A stretch of 64,000 nt of DNA from Hydractinia symbiolongicarpus (taxonomy: Eukaryota; Cnidaria; Hydrozoa; Anthoathecata; Hydractiniidae), in NCBI RefSeq assembly GCF_029227915.1, contig NC_079880.1, positions 14,094,001-14,158,000 of the forward strand, in the 5' to 3' direction. Below the pieces are notes generated by a model. The model saw only the letters and a list, made by a program, of their open reading frames with translations, searched no databases and was not told the DNA's origin. A program made the position numbers and the translations under genes. Shown here piece after piece: positions 11,943 through 23,947 of the stretch; within the stretch, counting starts at the first letter, position 1; every line of letters begins with the position of its first letter.

Positions 11943-12765
11943 CTGAGAAAGTAGCACATAGAAGTCAACAAATAAGATGATGAAAAAGACACAGCCCCCA
12001 CTACACACAGCCAAAATAATCACAAACTATGTAGCTACAGCTAGCCTAGCTCTAGCTAATATCAATTTTCAAAATTATTTAATTTTTAAGCTAGGTTAAA
12101 CAACAACAGCACAAAACACACTACTCAAAGCACGTTGTTTTCACCATCTTGATCTCATAAAATGAAACTACTCTTTTTCTCAGAATAGAAGAAAGAACAA
12201 AACCAGCGATCAGAACCGGGTTAAACGGATGAAAATAAAAAATCGAGAAAATAGAATCCGGGGAATCCAATAACACATTTCAGAAACTCCGTCCCCAGAA
12301 CCTGGATTCTTGTTTGGCCGAAATGTACGCTTTTTAGTAATAATTTACGTAGTAATTTACGTTTGGCCATCCGTCACGAATTTTCCCTATACAACACTCA
12401 CAACGATCTAGTTTTGAAAAATATTGCATAATACCTGAATTGTGTCAGGGTTTATTGCATAAAATTTAGCTACTAAATGTTAGAAGTCCGTGTACAACTT
12501 TGATATACTTCGAATTTTGATTTTTCGCTATGCTGTTGACCTATTTTGTAATACCCCCCTTTCATCCGCAGTCGCGTCCTATAAAAATTAAAAGCAGTTC
12601 CGCAACTCGTTACAAATTAAGTCAGAGAAAGTTGGAGAAAAATATAGATCACTAAGCATTTCCATGGGATTTTTTATTGTGATTACCTTTTATTAGCTAA
12701 TTATCCTTTCATATTATCAATTTTAGTATTCTTTCACCTACGAGCTAGGTTTGTTTTTACTCAAA
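11943..12765. other. No gene seen
   Basis: Unique AT-rich sequence; any upstream exons of the 11.8-kb terminal exon would lie here or beyond. Confidence 0.4.
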
Positions 12766-12768
12766 AAA

Positions 12769-12861
12769 ATTTTAAAAATGGCCAACTAAGCTCAAAATGA
12801 TAGGTCAAGATCTTCAATATTTTTAAAAATGGCCAACTAAGCTCAAAATGATAGGTCAAAA
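12769..12861 (+). repeat. Two-copy direct repeat, 51-bp period
   Basis: AAAAATGGCCAACTAAGCTC and AAAATGATAGGTCAA appear twice with 51-bp offset. The duplication is almost identical and hence recent. Confidence 0.85.
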
Positions 12862-14597
12862 TTTTCTTGATATGGAAGTAATTGTTGTTTCCGTCTAGTG
12901 AGCCTGACTGCGCTCTGGCTACCGGCGTACTGCATGCTTTTTCTGCCTGAAGGTTTGTGTAAATATATGAACACCATTGCACCACCATAAACTTTTGTCA
13001 ATATATACACATTGTTTTTTTAGAAGAACCAAGTTTATAAGAACAGAAAGCTCCAGAGGTCCAAAATTTAGAACATGTTAAGAACATTAAAGGCTTCGTC
13101 AATACCAAAAAGTGCTGAAATGTTTATTTAAACTTCAAAACTGACAAAATAAGAGGGAAATTAAGAACCATTTAAGAACATTTTGAGGCATCAAATTGTA
13201 AAAGTTAGGGAAAGCTACTGAAGTTCTGACTATGATTTACGTCATCTGTTGACACAGAATACTAATCATCACATGATCCAACATCAATTTCTGTCGTCTT
13301 AAAAAGCTCCGTTGAGAAGTAAACTTTGAGACACAGTGAGAGATTCCACATACAACTTGGAAGTTCATATTTAAAGCGTGTAGAGACCACATGTGTTTTA
13401 CAAGCTAATTAAAGTTGATGCTCTCATATTCACATCCCACCTCACCTTATTTATTGATTGTCGTTTTAGTTTCACTTTTCGCATTTTTACCTAAAAATCA
13501 AACTACTTTAGCCAGATGAAAAGAGTTAGAACTAGACTGACTTTGTACCTTTACAAAAACAGTTTCGGTTTGACTCCTTTTTTATTCCCTTAGATACTAT
13601 TACTCAATGAATACTTCAAAGGTTTCAAATGACTCTTCTAAATTTTTCAGTGCAGCTATTGTTGAAATATTCATATTAAAATATAAATTAATTTAAACCA
13701 GTTTGAACTTATATGTCTTTTGTTTCGATCAAAGGGTTGTTTGAGTGTGTTTGGACGATTGATCATATTTAACTATTTTTTTTTTCAACGTGTTTATTAT
13801 TTAGTGTATTACCACAAAGAGATTTTAAAAAATGATATAATAATGTTATTCTTTTGTATATAAATATTATTATGAAGGTAAAGGCAATCTAATAAGCTGT
13901 ATTATATACCTGTCAACTCTTTTTTATATACCATAAATCTAAATGTTCCGTACAACCGTGCAATAACTGACGCAATATTCCAAGCTTGTTTTGGTATTTT
14001 TGATTTGAAATGCAATGAATTTCGTGAAATGCAATGACTTCCATAAAAAATTAGAATCATCAAATCGAATTTTTCTGTTTACGTTTGTTTAAAAAACGAA
14101 CGAAAAAATAAAAAATAGTAAATAGAAAAATAAAAAATGTCTGATAAAAAAAGAGAAGTTAGGTATATAATGAAACATGTATTACATACCCTTTCTTCAA
14201 ATCTCAGAAATATCTGGTAAGCTCTTGGTAAGGCGATATTCCACTCAGCTGCGCCTCTTGAAATATTGCTAACCTTGAGTGGATAAATTTAAATATTCAA
14301 CGAACGGTCATGCAATATCTGCTTAATAATAATTTTTTCGGGTTGCTTACTATGTTAAATTGTCATTTTCTTTATTATTTTTTTGTTTTTCGAAAAATAG
14401 GGTCGGTGAAGCCTGTGGAACAAATTATTGCATGAGCTTTGTCTAAGACGTGAAAAATAATTAGAAAAACCAATATTCTTTATGAATATTCTGATGTGTA
14501 AGTCCTGCTAAGATTTTTAAATATAAAACCGCCAATTTAGCAAAATGTAATATTTTTTTTAAGTTCTCTGTTATATTTTGACAATTATTTGTTAACA
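12862..14597. other. No gene seen
   Basis: Contains AAGAACAT-type words (13030-13190) and AT-rich sequence. No supported ORF, splice structure or repeat unit. Confidence 0.45.
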
Positions 14598-14664
14598 AGC
14601 CTTGGTCATCTAATGTAAGACACCTACATTGTAGGAAATCCAGGTTCGAATCCTGGTCAAGGCT
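14598..14664 (+). pseudogene. tRNA-like sequence, copy 1
   Basis: Sixty-seven nt with a perfect 7-bp acceptor-like stem (AGCCTTG / CAAGGCT). A perfect B-box/T-loop GGTTCGAATCC (14643-14653) is flanked by pairing CAGG/CCTGG. A D-arm-like TCTAATGTAAGAC is also present. The anticodon arm is too short or misfolded and no confident anticodon can be read, so it is not called a functional tRNA. It lies just beyond the 3' end of the DIRS-like element. Confidence 0.55.
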
Positions 14665-14768
14665 GTTAAGGTTGATTTCTAAAATGTGTAGACAAATACA
14701 AGGAGATAAGAAAAATTAGAAAACTAAGCAAGAACTTACGTGTGAAGATTAGTTGAGACTGTTTTCCA

Positions 14769-15789
14769 TTATGAAGATCCACTCCAGAGCCAAATTGCTG
14801 AACTACAGTTTCTTAAAACAGGTTTGTTGTAAAATTTCCGGAAAATGTTACAATTGCTCCAATCTCCTGATTTATTATTATCCGGTAAGGAAAGTCTTTT
14901 TCCTCTTTCTTTGGAGGATGAGACACTCCTCGTGGAATGAGATGAGAAAGCTTGGTATCGATACCAGCACATTCTGAAGTAGTTGTTACCCAACGAGACA
15001 AGTTTGACATATACACAGGTTTATGCTGTGTTTGTATGCTTATAAACAATTTAACAAGTAAGCCTCTTAACGGAAAAGTGATTTTCAAATACTGTTTTAA
15101 ATTTTCTACTAAACATGTATCTCTTGATAGGTCGTATTTCAATATTTCTAAAACAGTAACATGATGTCCACGTGGAGATGTTTTCAAAAGTTCTGTTATA
15201 AACACAACAATTCTTGATTGAAACACATTATTACGTACGTCGATTGATGATAGTGTCATCTCTTTGTCCTAATAGAATACATAACAAAGTCACAGTCCGG
15301 TACGTTAAAATTTTCAAGGGTAACTTGTCAGGATTTCCAATGACTCAAGATAGTTTAAGACAATATCTATATCATCTATATTATAATACCCGTATACGTC
15401 TGTCCATAATACCCGTATACGTCTGTCCGTCCGTCTGTCTTTCACGCAAAATGGTAGCTTAGCTGCGCAGGTAGCGAGACGCATGCAATGCGGTATAAAA
15501 AGGACGGCAAACACGTGGATTTTTCAAAGAGCTAACGACTAGTACGTAAAGGTTTAACGCGGCAGTGAAGGACGCAATATAAATACTCCACGATAAAACG
15601 TTTCACAATTTGTTGTCTCCCATACGTAATTCCATATTGAGGGTCCATTATGATTGATAATGCTGATCTTGCAGTATTAAGTTCAGAATATTGCTTTGTG
15701 CTCTTCATAAAGAGATCGGTTAAGAAATTCAGACCTTCAACAATATTATGATGATACGGATTAATGGACTTACACAGGCAATAGTTCAT
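14769..15789 (-). pseudogene. Tyrosine recombinase of a DIRS-like retrotransposon
   Basis: The minus strand encodes a YR integrase in pieces. The N-terminal part (15532-15789) contains NPYHHNIVEGLNFLTDLF, then ALSIIMDPQYGITYGRQ. After an inserted Helitron the reading resumes with D-I-D-I-V-L-N-Y-L-E-S-L-E (about 15320-15370). The catalytic region (14813-15259) has VFITELLKTSPRGHH, KPVYMSNLSRWV, then a frame change to SSHSTRSVSSSKERG with the HxxR pair, and GDWSNCNIFRKFYNKPV with the likely nucleophilic Tyr. YR enzymes integrate DIRS circles without target duplications. Frameshifts and the insertion inactivate it. Confidence 0.8.
15375..15542 (+). mobile_element. 168-bp non-autonomous Helitron inside the DIRS recombinase
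   Basis: It begins 5'-TCTATATTATAATACC after an A and ends GACTAG before a T, the A^T insertion rule of Helitrons. Near the 3' end is GTGGATTTTTC, a decayed version of the GTGGA-TTTT-TCCAC hairpin seen in intact relatives at 53.8 and 54.6 kb. Sequence on both sides is recombinase coding, so the insertion postdates the DIRS element. Confidence 0.75.
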
Positions 15790-16871
15790 CCATTCCTTGA
15801 TATATGGTCAGTATTGATTCCTGATAATATTTTTTGCTGCATGAGAAAGATTTGTCATATCTTTAGCTTTTCAGACACTATCCCAATTAATAGGGTCAAG
15901 CTTTCTTCCATTGGGTGTGTTTCTTCAGAGCGTGACGGTAAAGCCAGCAGGTGTTTCCTAAGGGAAGTAAAGATAGGGCTACAATTAGTATTTTTTAGTA
16001 TTGAGAATACCAACACTGATATGGCCAGTTTTGCACAACAAGTACTCCAGTACCCTTGTCAAAAAATATTCTTTGCCAGACTTTGGGTATCAGTGCAAAT
16101 GGTGAAAATGCATAGAATGTAAAATCTTTCCAATCAAATAAAAATCATCAACACCCTAAGCATCTCGGTCTGGCCGGAGAAAAAATATTTTCCATTTGAC
16201 AATTCGTCCTCGAAGCAAACAAATCAATTGAAATTTAATTTCAATATAGAGGAATTTAATACTTTTCTAGGGATATATGAAGCAGATATCCATATATCCA
16301 GACTTTTTGCCGCAGTCCAAATTTCGAAAACTATGTCGTTGCAAATTAATGAAGAAGAGATACCCATCTTATTAATGCAGAAAACTGCTGTGGTGGTGTC
16401 AGACAATTTTTGGATACCAATATATGAATATATATGGATACCTTGCAATTCCTTACCAAAAAACTTAAAAGCATAAAAGATTGCTTTTAGTTCAAGAGCA
16501 TTTATTTGTAATTCTCTTTCATTTTTGTACCAAAATCCATTTATTTTGATGGATTGAGACACAGTATTTGACATAATATCTACCCACCACTGCAGTTTCT
16601 CTTTTGATCTTTTTGTAATTTGCATTTTAGAATCAAATTTTCCTGAAATGTTCTTTAAAGCTAATGTCTTATCATGCTCCAGATTTCTGTAAAACAGTTT
16701 TCCAAATCTTACTCCTGGAAAGCAGGTGACCAGGGTACCAATGAGAGAAGAAACCCTTCGTATTGATGGAGAATTACATCGAATTAATTCTGTACATATT
16801 CTGATAGTATTTCCTTTCTTTTCTTTATCTAAGTAAATTATCATTCTTTTAGAATCAAAAAGTAAAATCAC
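15790..16871 (-). pseudogene. RNase H and downstream region of the DIRS-like element
   Basis: The open frame 16224-16871 begins next to the RT after a single in-frame TAA. It contains the connection region (L-I-G-T-L-V-T-C-F-P-G-V-R-F-G) and L-Q-W-W, the RNase H piece ELQINALELKAIFYAF, then DTTTAVFCINKMG and W-I-S-A-S-Y-I-P-R. These match the E, D and SxxxIPG-type positions of retroelement RNase H. From 16223 down to 15790 the reading continues in broken frames with a V-V-Q-N-W-P-Y-Q-C-W-Y segment typical of DIRS pol C-termini. Multiple stops show that it is not functional. Confidence 0.7.
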
Positions 16872-16883
16872 TTGTTTTGGAAT

Positions 16884-17400
16884 TTATTGGGATTTTGTAA
16901 CATTTATAACAAATCCAAGTTTGTCAAATAATTTTAAAACTGCAAGCACTCCTTCAAGACATTTATTATATGGCATGTGTGCGTTAAATATGTTGTCTAA
17001 ATATGATGTTAAAATATAATTTAATAATCTCAAGAAAGCTTTTGGAGATTTTAGTAATTTTGTGAATTTTCTTGGACCAGAACATAATCCATTTGATAAA
17101 GCTAAATACTTGTAAAGAACATCATCAAAAACAAATATTAAGTATTTTTGTGCTTCATTACTCATTGGTACTGTGCAATAAACATCTTTGAGATCTACTG
17201 TGGTCATATAACAACCAGGTCTGATTAGCTTTAAAATGGTATTTAATGTATCTATTTTAAAATGCACATAGGAAAGGTAATCATTTATTTGTTTAAGATT
17301 AAGTATTAATCTAAAGCTGTCCCCATCATTGGGTACTAAGAAGATCTGTGAAATAAATTCACCATCTTCATGTTTTGAACCAGCAATAACTGTTTTATGC
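16884..17400 (-). pseudogene. Reverse transcriptase of the DIRS-like element
   Basis: The frame is open from about 17400 and includes F-I-S-Q-I-F-L-V-P-N, FRLILNLKQIN, and HFKIDTLNTILKLIRPGCYM. It continues with TTVDLKDVYCTVPM (first catalytic Asp), LALSNGLCSGPRKFTKLLK and L-T-S-Y-L-D-N. These correspond to RT motifs in the DIRS/tyrosine-recombinase group. The catalytic box reads YLDN where YxDD is expected, so the second Asp is lost. The frame runs into the RNase H region through one TAA at the end of T-K-S-Q. Confidence 0.8.
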
Positions 17401-18211
17401 TAAAAGTTTTTTTTTATTTTTTAAAAATGATTTTTCTCTTTGACTAAAATTATTTGAATTGACTTTTTGTTTACTTTTAGAAATTCCAGTTTCAAATTTA
17501 ATATGCAATTCTATCACTGTTTGAAAGTTTTCTGTATCGTCAGTTATTTGACACCAATCATGATAATGATTTTTCAATGCACTTGCCTGAAACAGCTTTA
17601 TTTTGTGGTTAAAGTAACAAAAAGATTTTTATCTTACATTTACTTTTTGTAGTAGCAGCGTTTGCGATGATTCTGTTTTTTTTTCCAGGGCCTAAAAAAG
17701 GCTTTTTATATAAGTTAGGTGAGGAGAACTGGGTTTTTTTATAATTATTTTCATACTGGTTACTGATGTTTAATTTGCAAACTTCCTTTGCATCTTTCAT
17801 TAGTACATGGGGAGGATTTCTTTTCCTAGCGGCTGTTTTTTTTTCACCGGCAGCTTACCGTAATTCAAAAGTTTGCTCATTCTCCACTCTTTTACAGAAT
17901 AATTAAAAGAACTTAAGTAAGGAGGTTTGACAATCTGTCTTGTCTTTGGGTGTGACGGCCCCACAGGTCCAATTGGACTTTTTTGGCTGGCTAGCTCTTG
18001 CACAACTGGAGGAAGTATTTCCAGTATTGGCACAACTGGACAAAGTATTTCCAGTACTATTAACAATTTGGAAGCAAAGCGCTAATAGTTGATTTATATC
18101 CACTGCTGCTTGCGGGTTCGGTTGATTTTGACTAGAATTAGAACAAGATGGCTGCTGTTCATCAACAACAAAATCAACAACACCTGTACTTTCGCTGTTG
18201 AATTCAGACAT
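17401..18211 (-). pseudogene. gag-like N-terminal ORF region of the DIRS-like element
   Basis: An ATG at 18209-18211 opens an acidic, S/N/Q-rich protein (M-S-E-F-N-S-E-S-T-G), followed by two near-identical G-N-T-x-S-S-C-A repeats. After a frame change it carries GPSHPKTRQIVKPPYL, then VKEWRMSKLLNYGKLP, then a basic segment K-P-F-L-G-P-G-K-K-N-R close to the RT. The PKTR-KPP motif is also in the fragment at 1-300 and in the 3' tail repeats of the RT/USP element. No zinc knuckle is visible. Confidence 0.6.
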
Positions 18212-19121
18212 TATTTTTATTTTTCTAAATAACAAATAAAAACTTAACTTAGTAATAAAAGAAGAGAATAAATTAAAATTGTACTGATCTCGAAATAAGA
18301 TTTAAAAGATACTCCAAGATTTACAGCACTTTCTCCGCTCTTCACAGCTGTTTCCGCCTTCTGGGAAGGAAACGATGGAAGGATTGGATCGGCAACGATA
18401 ACTCACATAACTACTCTGCGAAAGAGTGGATCTGATGTATGGAAAATAATCATGAGCAGACATTCCACATTCTTTCCATCAAATCCATTACAGTTAATAC
18501 ATAATATTTTTTACAAATCTACTGGTGATAATTTATATTAAAATATGGCCATATATAATTGACTTGTTCAAAATTTATATTATATATACCATAAATTTAA
18601 TATTGTGTAAAAATCATAAATAAATATACTATTTGTGAAATTTTTTACAAAAGAAATTAAATTATTACAGCTAAATATTTCTGCTAATACAAGACTAGTG
18701 GCATGATTTGTCATTAGCCATGCAAAGTAATTTTTTTCTGAAGGACAAGTTATCAATGACTGTGTGCATTGAAATTTTAATTTTAACAATCAAAGAAGGT
18801 AAATTCCACGTAATATATACCTTAATAAAAAGGTATAAAATAATTAATTCCATTTTGTAACCACTTATCAACAGAACAAGAATTGAAACTATAATTCAAC
18901 TGATTTTGTATGTAAATTTAAAAAATGTTTTACAAATAATTAATCAGTATAAAAATGAACTGTTCAAACTGTCTAAGTGCTACTTTTCATTTGTTGATTT
19001 TATGGTTGCTGATGTGAATGCAGTGGCATTTTTCACGTTGTCGCATGTCAGGATTTGGGAGAAAAGTGGAATCCATCTACTCAACAAAGAATAAAGTATT
19101 CCACCAAAACTAAGGTAGCTT
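18212..19121. other. Presumed DIRS 5' flank; no gene seen
   Basis: AT-rich. No terminal repeat matching the other side of the DIRS element could be matched by eye. Confidence 0.4.
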
Positions 19122-19186
19122 GTCTTGACCAGGACTTGAACCTAGGTTTTCCACAATGTAGGTGTCTTAGACTAGACGATCAAGAC
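19122..19186 (-). pseudogene. tRNA-like sequence, copy 2 (inverted relative to copy 1)
   Basis: Sixty-five nt on the minus strand, starting GTCTTGATCGTCTAG and ending TCCTGGTCAAGAC. It shares the core TAAGACACCTACATTGT with the copy at 14.6 kb. Its acceptor stem GTCTTG/CAAGAC differs from copy 1 (GCCTTG/CAAGGC) at one position on each side, and pairing is kept. The B-box is weakened to GGTTCAAGTCC. Together the two copies bracket the DIRS-like element in opposite orientation. Confidence 0.55.
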
Positions 19187-21615
19187 CTTTTTACAAATTT
19201 TAATAGCTTAATTTACTGTAATATCAAAATGCAATTAAAAAAGCCGAATATATACAGTAATGGAACCTAATAGTAACTAATTTGCCCAAAAACATTTTTG
19301 GTATAACAACTTCTTTTGAGTACTAACTAATTTGCAAAGTTGGAAAGCCTTATTTCAAAAAAACTAAATTTCAAGAATTTTGAAATAGAATAATTTTTTT
19401 TCTTTTATTTTATATTGTGTTTTGATGGCTTTTAAGTATCTACACATCTCTTATGTACATTGATTACGTTCAGTGAAAACATAAGTACAATTTTTTTTTA
19501 TTTCAGAATTATTTATTGTTAAGAATAAATTATTACACCTTCGTGTAAAAAAGATAAAACATTTATGTACACAAAACAACCCAAAGTGCCAATTGGAACA
19601 CTGCATCACTACAACAAATCGAAGCATGAAGGGTGTTTTTAGAGAAAAAATATTCAATAACAAAGTTTACAAAAATTAACCTACTAAATGTCATTTTCCT
19701 ACTCTTAAAACTAAGTGCCGTTTGCGCGAATAATCGTGCAATATAAAAATTACGAAAAAGGGTGGATAATGTGAAATAATAAATTCATTTTATCTTTTAC
19801 TTATCTTTCATTTTTAAAAGAGTAAATTCCTGTCAATTATACTTTACTAAGAAACACAATGATCACTCTCCTCAGGCCCTTAATTTAATTACTATTTTTG
19901 TTCTTGTGTGAAGAATTTGAACAATGCAAAGCTAACTGACCCAAGACCTACATAAAGAATAACGTACACTAAGGTATCATGAACAGGGTCCCTTTGTAGT
20001 TGGTAACCGTTGATTACAGCTGATACATAGCCATACGATGCGTTTCTGACGTCACTCGCGGTATACATATATATGCCCTGATTACGGGATCCTGCATTTA
20101 GTGTTTATTTCCGACTGACTTCTGCACTGTTGAGAAAAAACAAACCATTAGATTAAACACACTTACATAACAGCTTTAAAGGTCCAGACAACATTCAAGG
20201 CTTTAGGAAGGCCTAGAAGTAATAAATACCCAGAGGGTGTGGGTCTTAACTCTGTCCAATAGCCTGTGAGTTCTATGCTAACAAACTGGCACAAAAAGAT
20301 AAATCTCTATTTCTATGCTAACTCCTGGAAAAACAGAAGTAAAGGATAAAGCTAGCTAGCTTTCAATAATTTTGCCGAAATGCTACTGCTTTTGCATAGC
20401 TACGTAACGTTTTTATGTACAAGAAAACTTCTGGCATATTATTTAAGCTTATCTTTAGTAAAATAGCAGTATAAGAGAATATTATAAAATATCTAGCTTT
20501 TCATCTTGCTACGTTGACAATATTTTTTTTATTTTAATAGAGTATAGAGCACACGTCTTTTTGTTCGTTTCTTTACGATTGATTCTGTTAAGTTAATCAT
20601 AGCTATATACGTGAACAACAAAAAATGTATTTTAAAATGAACAGTAATGTATGCTAAACACCTATAAAAGACGTTTTATTCTAACTGATATGTTAGTCAT
20701 GATTTTAAACACGTAAATTGAATATACAACATGTAAAGAAGATTTTGTTTTGTGGGAATGTTTTTAAAAAGAAAATTTTCAGTTTTACTTCCATGCTTTC
20801 GCGAACGACAGAGTCTTGTTTATTGGCGTTGTAAATGCCATAACGGTTGCCACGAATTTAAGTTTAAAGTTCTAGTTCATATTCAACAGATTGAGCATTG
20901 GGCAAGTCTTCTAGATAAAATTGAAAGAAAGCATGGGATTTTTTTTTCTAGCCTACATTTTTATAGATGTAGATAATGAATCTAACAAAAGGGAAAGAAA
21001 CAAAAGGGTTGTGTCATTTACAAAGAAAGATGGCTTAACTATTATGTTAACAGTTTCTATTTTATTCCAAATGGCCGCTCCTTTAAATAAGGGCTTCTAA
21101 AATCAATAGTTAACGAATAGAGTTATCGAGCTGCATTAGCATCAAAAACACCAATTTTTTTCCTTTAAAAAAACCCAAATAAATTAGATATAACTAAAAT
21201 GAAATGGGAACCAAATGACCAACATTGTAAAAAACCTAAAACCTAAAACCTTTTTCCCTTGCCTTCTTCCACTGTAACTGTTTTTTTATATTCGCTCGCT
21301 ATTCTAGGGTGTACATTTATAGACCCCAGACGCCTTCTAGGACCGTAGTTACGGGAGTTTTGACTTGTTTCGAGCAAGTCCTGATAGGCGTCCAAATACT
21401 TACAACACTCCTATAGGTAAGAAGTATTTTGAGGATAAAAAAGTAAAGAAAAACATACTTACCAATGTCAACGCCAAAGCTTTTAAAATGGGCGTACTTC
21501 AAATTGATTCATATTTTTTCGTCCGTGAAAATCGGGTTCTGCGGGGTTTCGCTGGGATATTCCGATTAGAGCTGCGCACAACTATTTGAACAAAATACGG
21601 ATAATATTATAGAGA
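19187..21615. other. Long stretch without a recognised gene
   Basis: Contains a 74-codon ORF at 20752-20976 (plus) rich in K, C and H with no recognisable domain. AT-rich intergenic-type sequence otherwise. Its right end at 21615 reads, on the minus strand, TCTCTATAATATTAT, the 5' terminus of a Helitron extending leftward whose 3' end was not located. Confidence 0.45.
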
Positions 21616-22440
21616 CTAGCTAGGGGGTGGCGTCAAAACACCGGGTTAAGCCACAAGTTAATGTGTGACCCGGCATTGAACACCTTGTTGAGCGCCTAAT
21701 AAAGGTCGTAAACTGTGCCACACGATCAGGTGGAGCACTTTAGTATGCAATATGGCATAAATCAAGTGAGGTGGTACACCATTGTAGTGTTGCGATTGTA
21801 ACAAAATAACTTTTCCGCAACGATATATAGCGGAAATAAAAACAGAGTTTACAAACCGTTGGCAAAAACAATCAGTCAATATTATTTTATTTACAAGTTT
21901 TAGGAAACCTTAACAAATTAATCGTGACATAGGACTAAGCACTTAATACAGGTAAAGCGTGCAACATATATTTAAAAAAAAAAATTGAAGCGCTTTTGTA
22001 CACGTGGAAAGCTTTAGTACACGGATGCAGTAAAGAACACACAAATTATTTCAGATGTTAAATAAATTATAAAAAATAACTTTAATGCATTTTTCGCTGA
22101 AATATCAACACACCTGTACTAACCCATTGTTATCTATCATAACAAAAAATTTGGTCAATATTATTTTATTTTGCAGAATAAGTTTTAGCAAGCGTTACCA
22201 AATCAATCGTGACACCTGAATAAGCACTTATTACAGGTAAACTGTGTCATACATGCGGATATGCGTAATAGCCTTTTCACAAACAAACTTGTTAACACTA
22301 AGTTGAAAATTTATTACAAGTAAACCATGTCACACATGGGTAATAGGCATAATACTATTTTTTAAAACATCTTCATCACAACGGTTTAAATAGAACACAG
22401 GAAACACAGGAAACAGCCTATACGGCTATTATTAAGAAGA
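21616..22440 (-). mobile_element. Non-autonomous Helitron-like element with internal repeats
   Basis: It is bounded on the plus strand by CTAG at 21616 (its 3' end on the minus strand) and by CGGCTATTATTAAGAAGA ending at 22440 (its 5'-TCTTCTTAATAATAGCCG end). The inside holds degenerate ~90-bp units with GTGTCACAC, GGCATAATA and CACTTA-TACAGGTAAAC. The 3' hairpin is not clear, so the assignment rests on termini and on similarity to other elements here. Confidence 0.45.
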
Positions 22441-22537
22441 CTAGTCGCTAACCTTTCTATATTGCATTTCGTGTTTCCTTAACAAAACGAGCATTTCACG
22501 GACGCCCAGACAGACGGAATACGGCTATAATTAAAGA
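22441..22537 (-). mobile_element. Short (97-bp) Helitron-like element
   Basis: CTAG at 22441 directly abuts the preceding element. The other end reads 5'-TCTTTAATTATAGCCG on the minus strand. It is similar in size to the 126-bp element at 32353-32478. Confidence 0.4.
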
Positions 22538-23245
22538 AATAGCCGGGAGACCCGGCTTAAGTACCTGTTGTTAAACGCTTCGATGAGCGCGCAACAAGAA
22601 CTGTAAGCTGTGCGACACGGTCAGGTTGAGCGCTTTAGTGCAGGTATGCAGTATTCGCAAACCAAATTAAGGGCATACACCATTATAGTGGGCGACTGTA
22701 ACATATTTTTCCAAAAATAACTTCCCCGCAACGATAGCTGAAATAAAAACAGAATTTACAAACTGTTGTTACTCCATCATAACAAAAACAATCGGTCAAT
22801 TTTATTTCATTTTTCGGAATAACTTTTTGCTAAAGTTATTAAAATTAATCGTGACACTGAGCTAAATGTTTGGTTCAGTTAAACCGTGTTTCACAGGCGT
22901 ATAGGGATAATACCCTTTTAAGAAAAATTTCTCGCAGACTGTGTTTAAATAAAAAACAAAAAAGTCCTTCGCTAACACAGGGCTGAGCGGTTAGTCCAGG
23001 TAAACAGTGTTCCTTAACCGTGCAGACGTGATTCCCGAGAAAGTTTAAAAAGTAATTGTCACAGTAGACTGACCCCTTAGTACAGGTAAACACGTTGCAC
23101 GTGCGGATAAGCATAACAGTCTTTTCCAAAAGAAACTGGTTGTTAACACTGGGCTAAGCGCTCAGTACAGTTATACAGAGTAGGATAGGCGTATAGGCAT
23201 AATACTCTTTTCCAAAAAATCTTCATTGCAACTTCGGTTTAAACA
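22538..23245. repeat. Degenerate tandem repeats (~85-90 bp)
   Basis: Successive units share TTAACACTGGGCTAAGCGCT-like text, then (A/T)GTACAGGTAAAC and GGCATAATAC-CTTTTC(C). Units start near 22855, 22970, 23065 and 23150. The same family occurs reversed at 47.74-48.3 kb. Confidence 0.6.
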
Positions 23246-23538
23246 AGAGAACCTGTCAATTTAAATACACAATCCAATCCTAATAAATCAGTTAGAACAG
23301 AACAAGGAAAGTGGAACGGCTTAAAAACTCACAACTGCAGGAAGGCTATTCTGACCTTCTGTCAGTTGAAACAAGAAGGTTTTCAACTATCTACGTTTTT
23401 GTGCAAATGTTCTATTATAAGGGGTAGCAACAGTACTTGCATATAGAGGGTGCTGTCGATTAAAAAAACACTGTATATAAAGAACTTTTACTATAAAAAT
23501 ATATCAGTAATGTTTTTTTATTTATTTTCTTTAACAAA

Positions 23539-23829
23539 TTGTTTTTAAAAACCATGAATAACGAAAGAATACACAAAACTGTTAGACAAGTCCTGTTTGT
23601 ACCATCACCACATCATATTACTGCAATTTTAAGTAACAAATTTGCAAATGAGAAAAAAATATCACTTATGAAAGACAAGAAATTTATAAAAAGTAGCAGC
23701 TTGGATGTGATTCTCAAAAATCTTCACAAACATATCGGAATAGAAGTAACATCAGGAAAAAAGTACAGGTACTTCGGACTTCAATCCTCAAAAATTGTGT
23801 TATTTAATACAACTGAAAAAATATATTAG
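23539..23829 (+). CDS. Hypothetical ORF, 96 codons, unrecognised
   Basis: The frame runs from a pyrimidine/T-rich tract. It includes ERIHKTVRQVLFVPSPHHI, a lysine-rich middle and KKYRYFGLQSSKIVLF, then a TAG. The second Met (23554) is the more natural start. Composition is protein-like with a basic character. It may be a decayed transposon ORF or a small gene. No neighbour informs on function. Confidence 0.3.
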   Translation: MFLKTMNNERIHKTVRQVLFVPSPHHITAILSNKFANEKKISLMKDKKFIKSSSLDVILKNLHKHIGIEVTSGKKYRYFGLQSSKIVLFNTTEKIY

Positions 23830-23947
23830 GCAACCACATTGATTTTTTTTTCTTACATTAATTACATTTTGTTAAAGTGAAAAATCCTTTTACTACTCCA
23901 GCGATGATCTAGTGACTCTTCTCGCCACATAACTTCATGATTTTTAA

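Noticed and set aside
14598-14664. Functional tRNA gene
   Set aside because: The acceptor and T arms are good, but the anticodon arm cannot be folded with a 5-bp stem and U33, so only a tRNA-like call is made.
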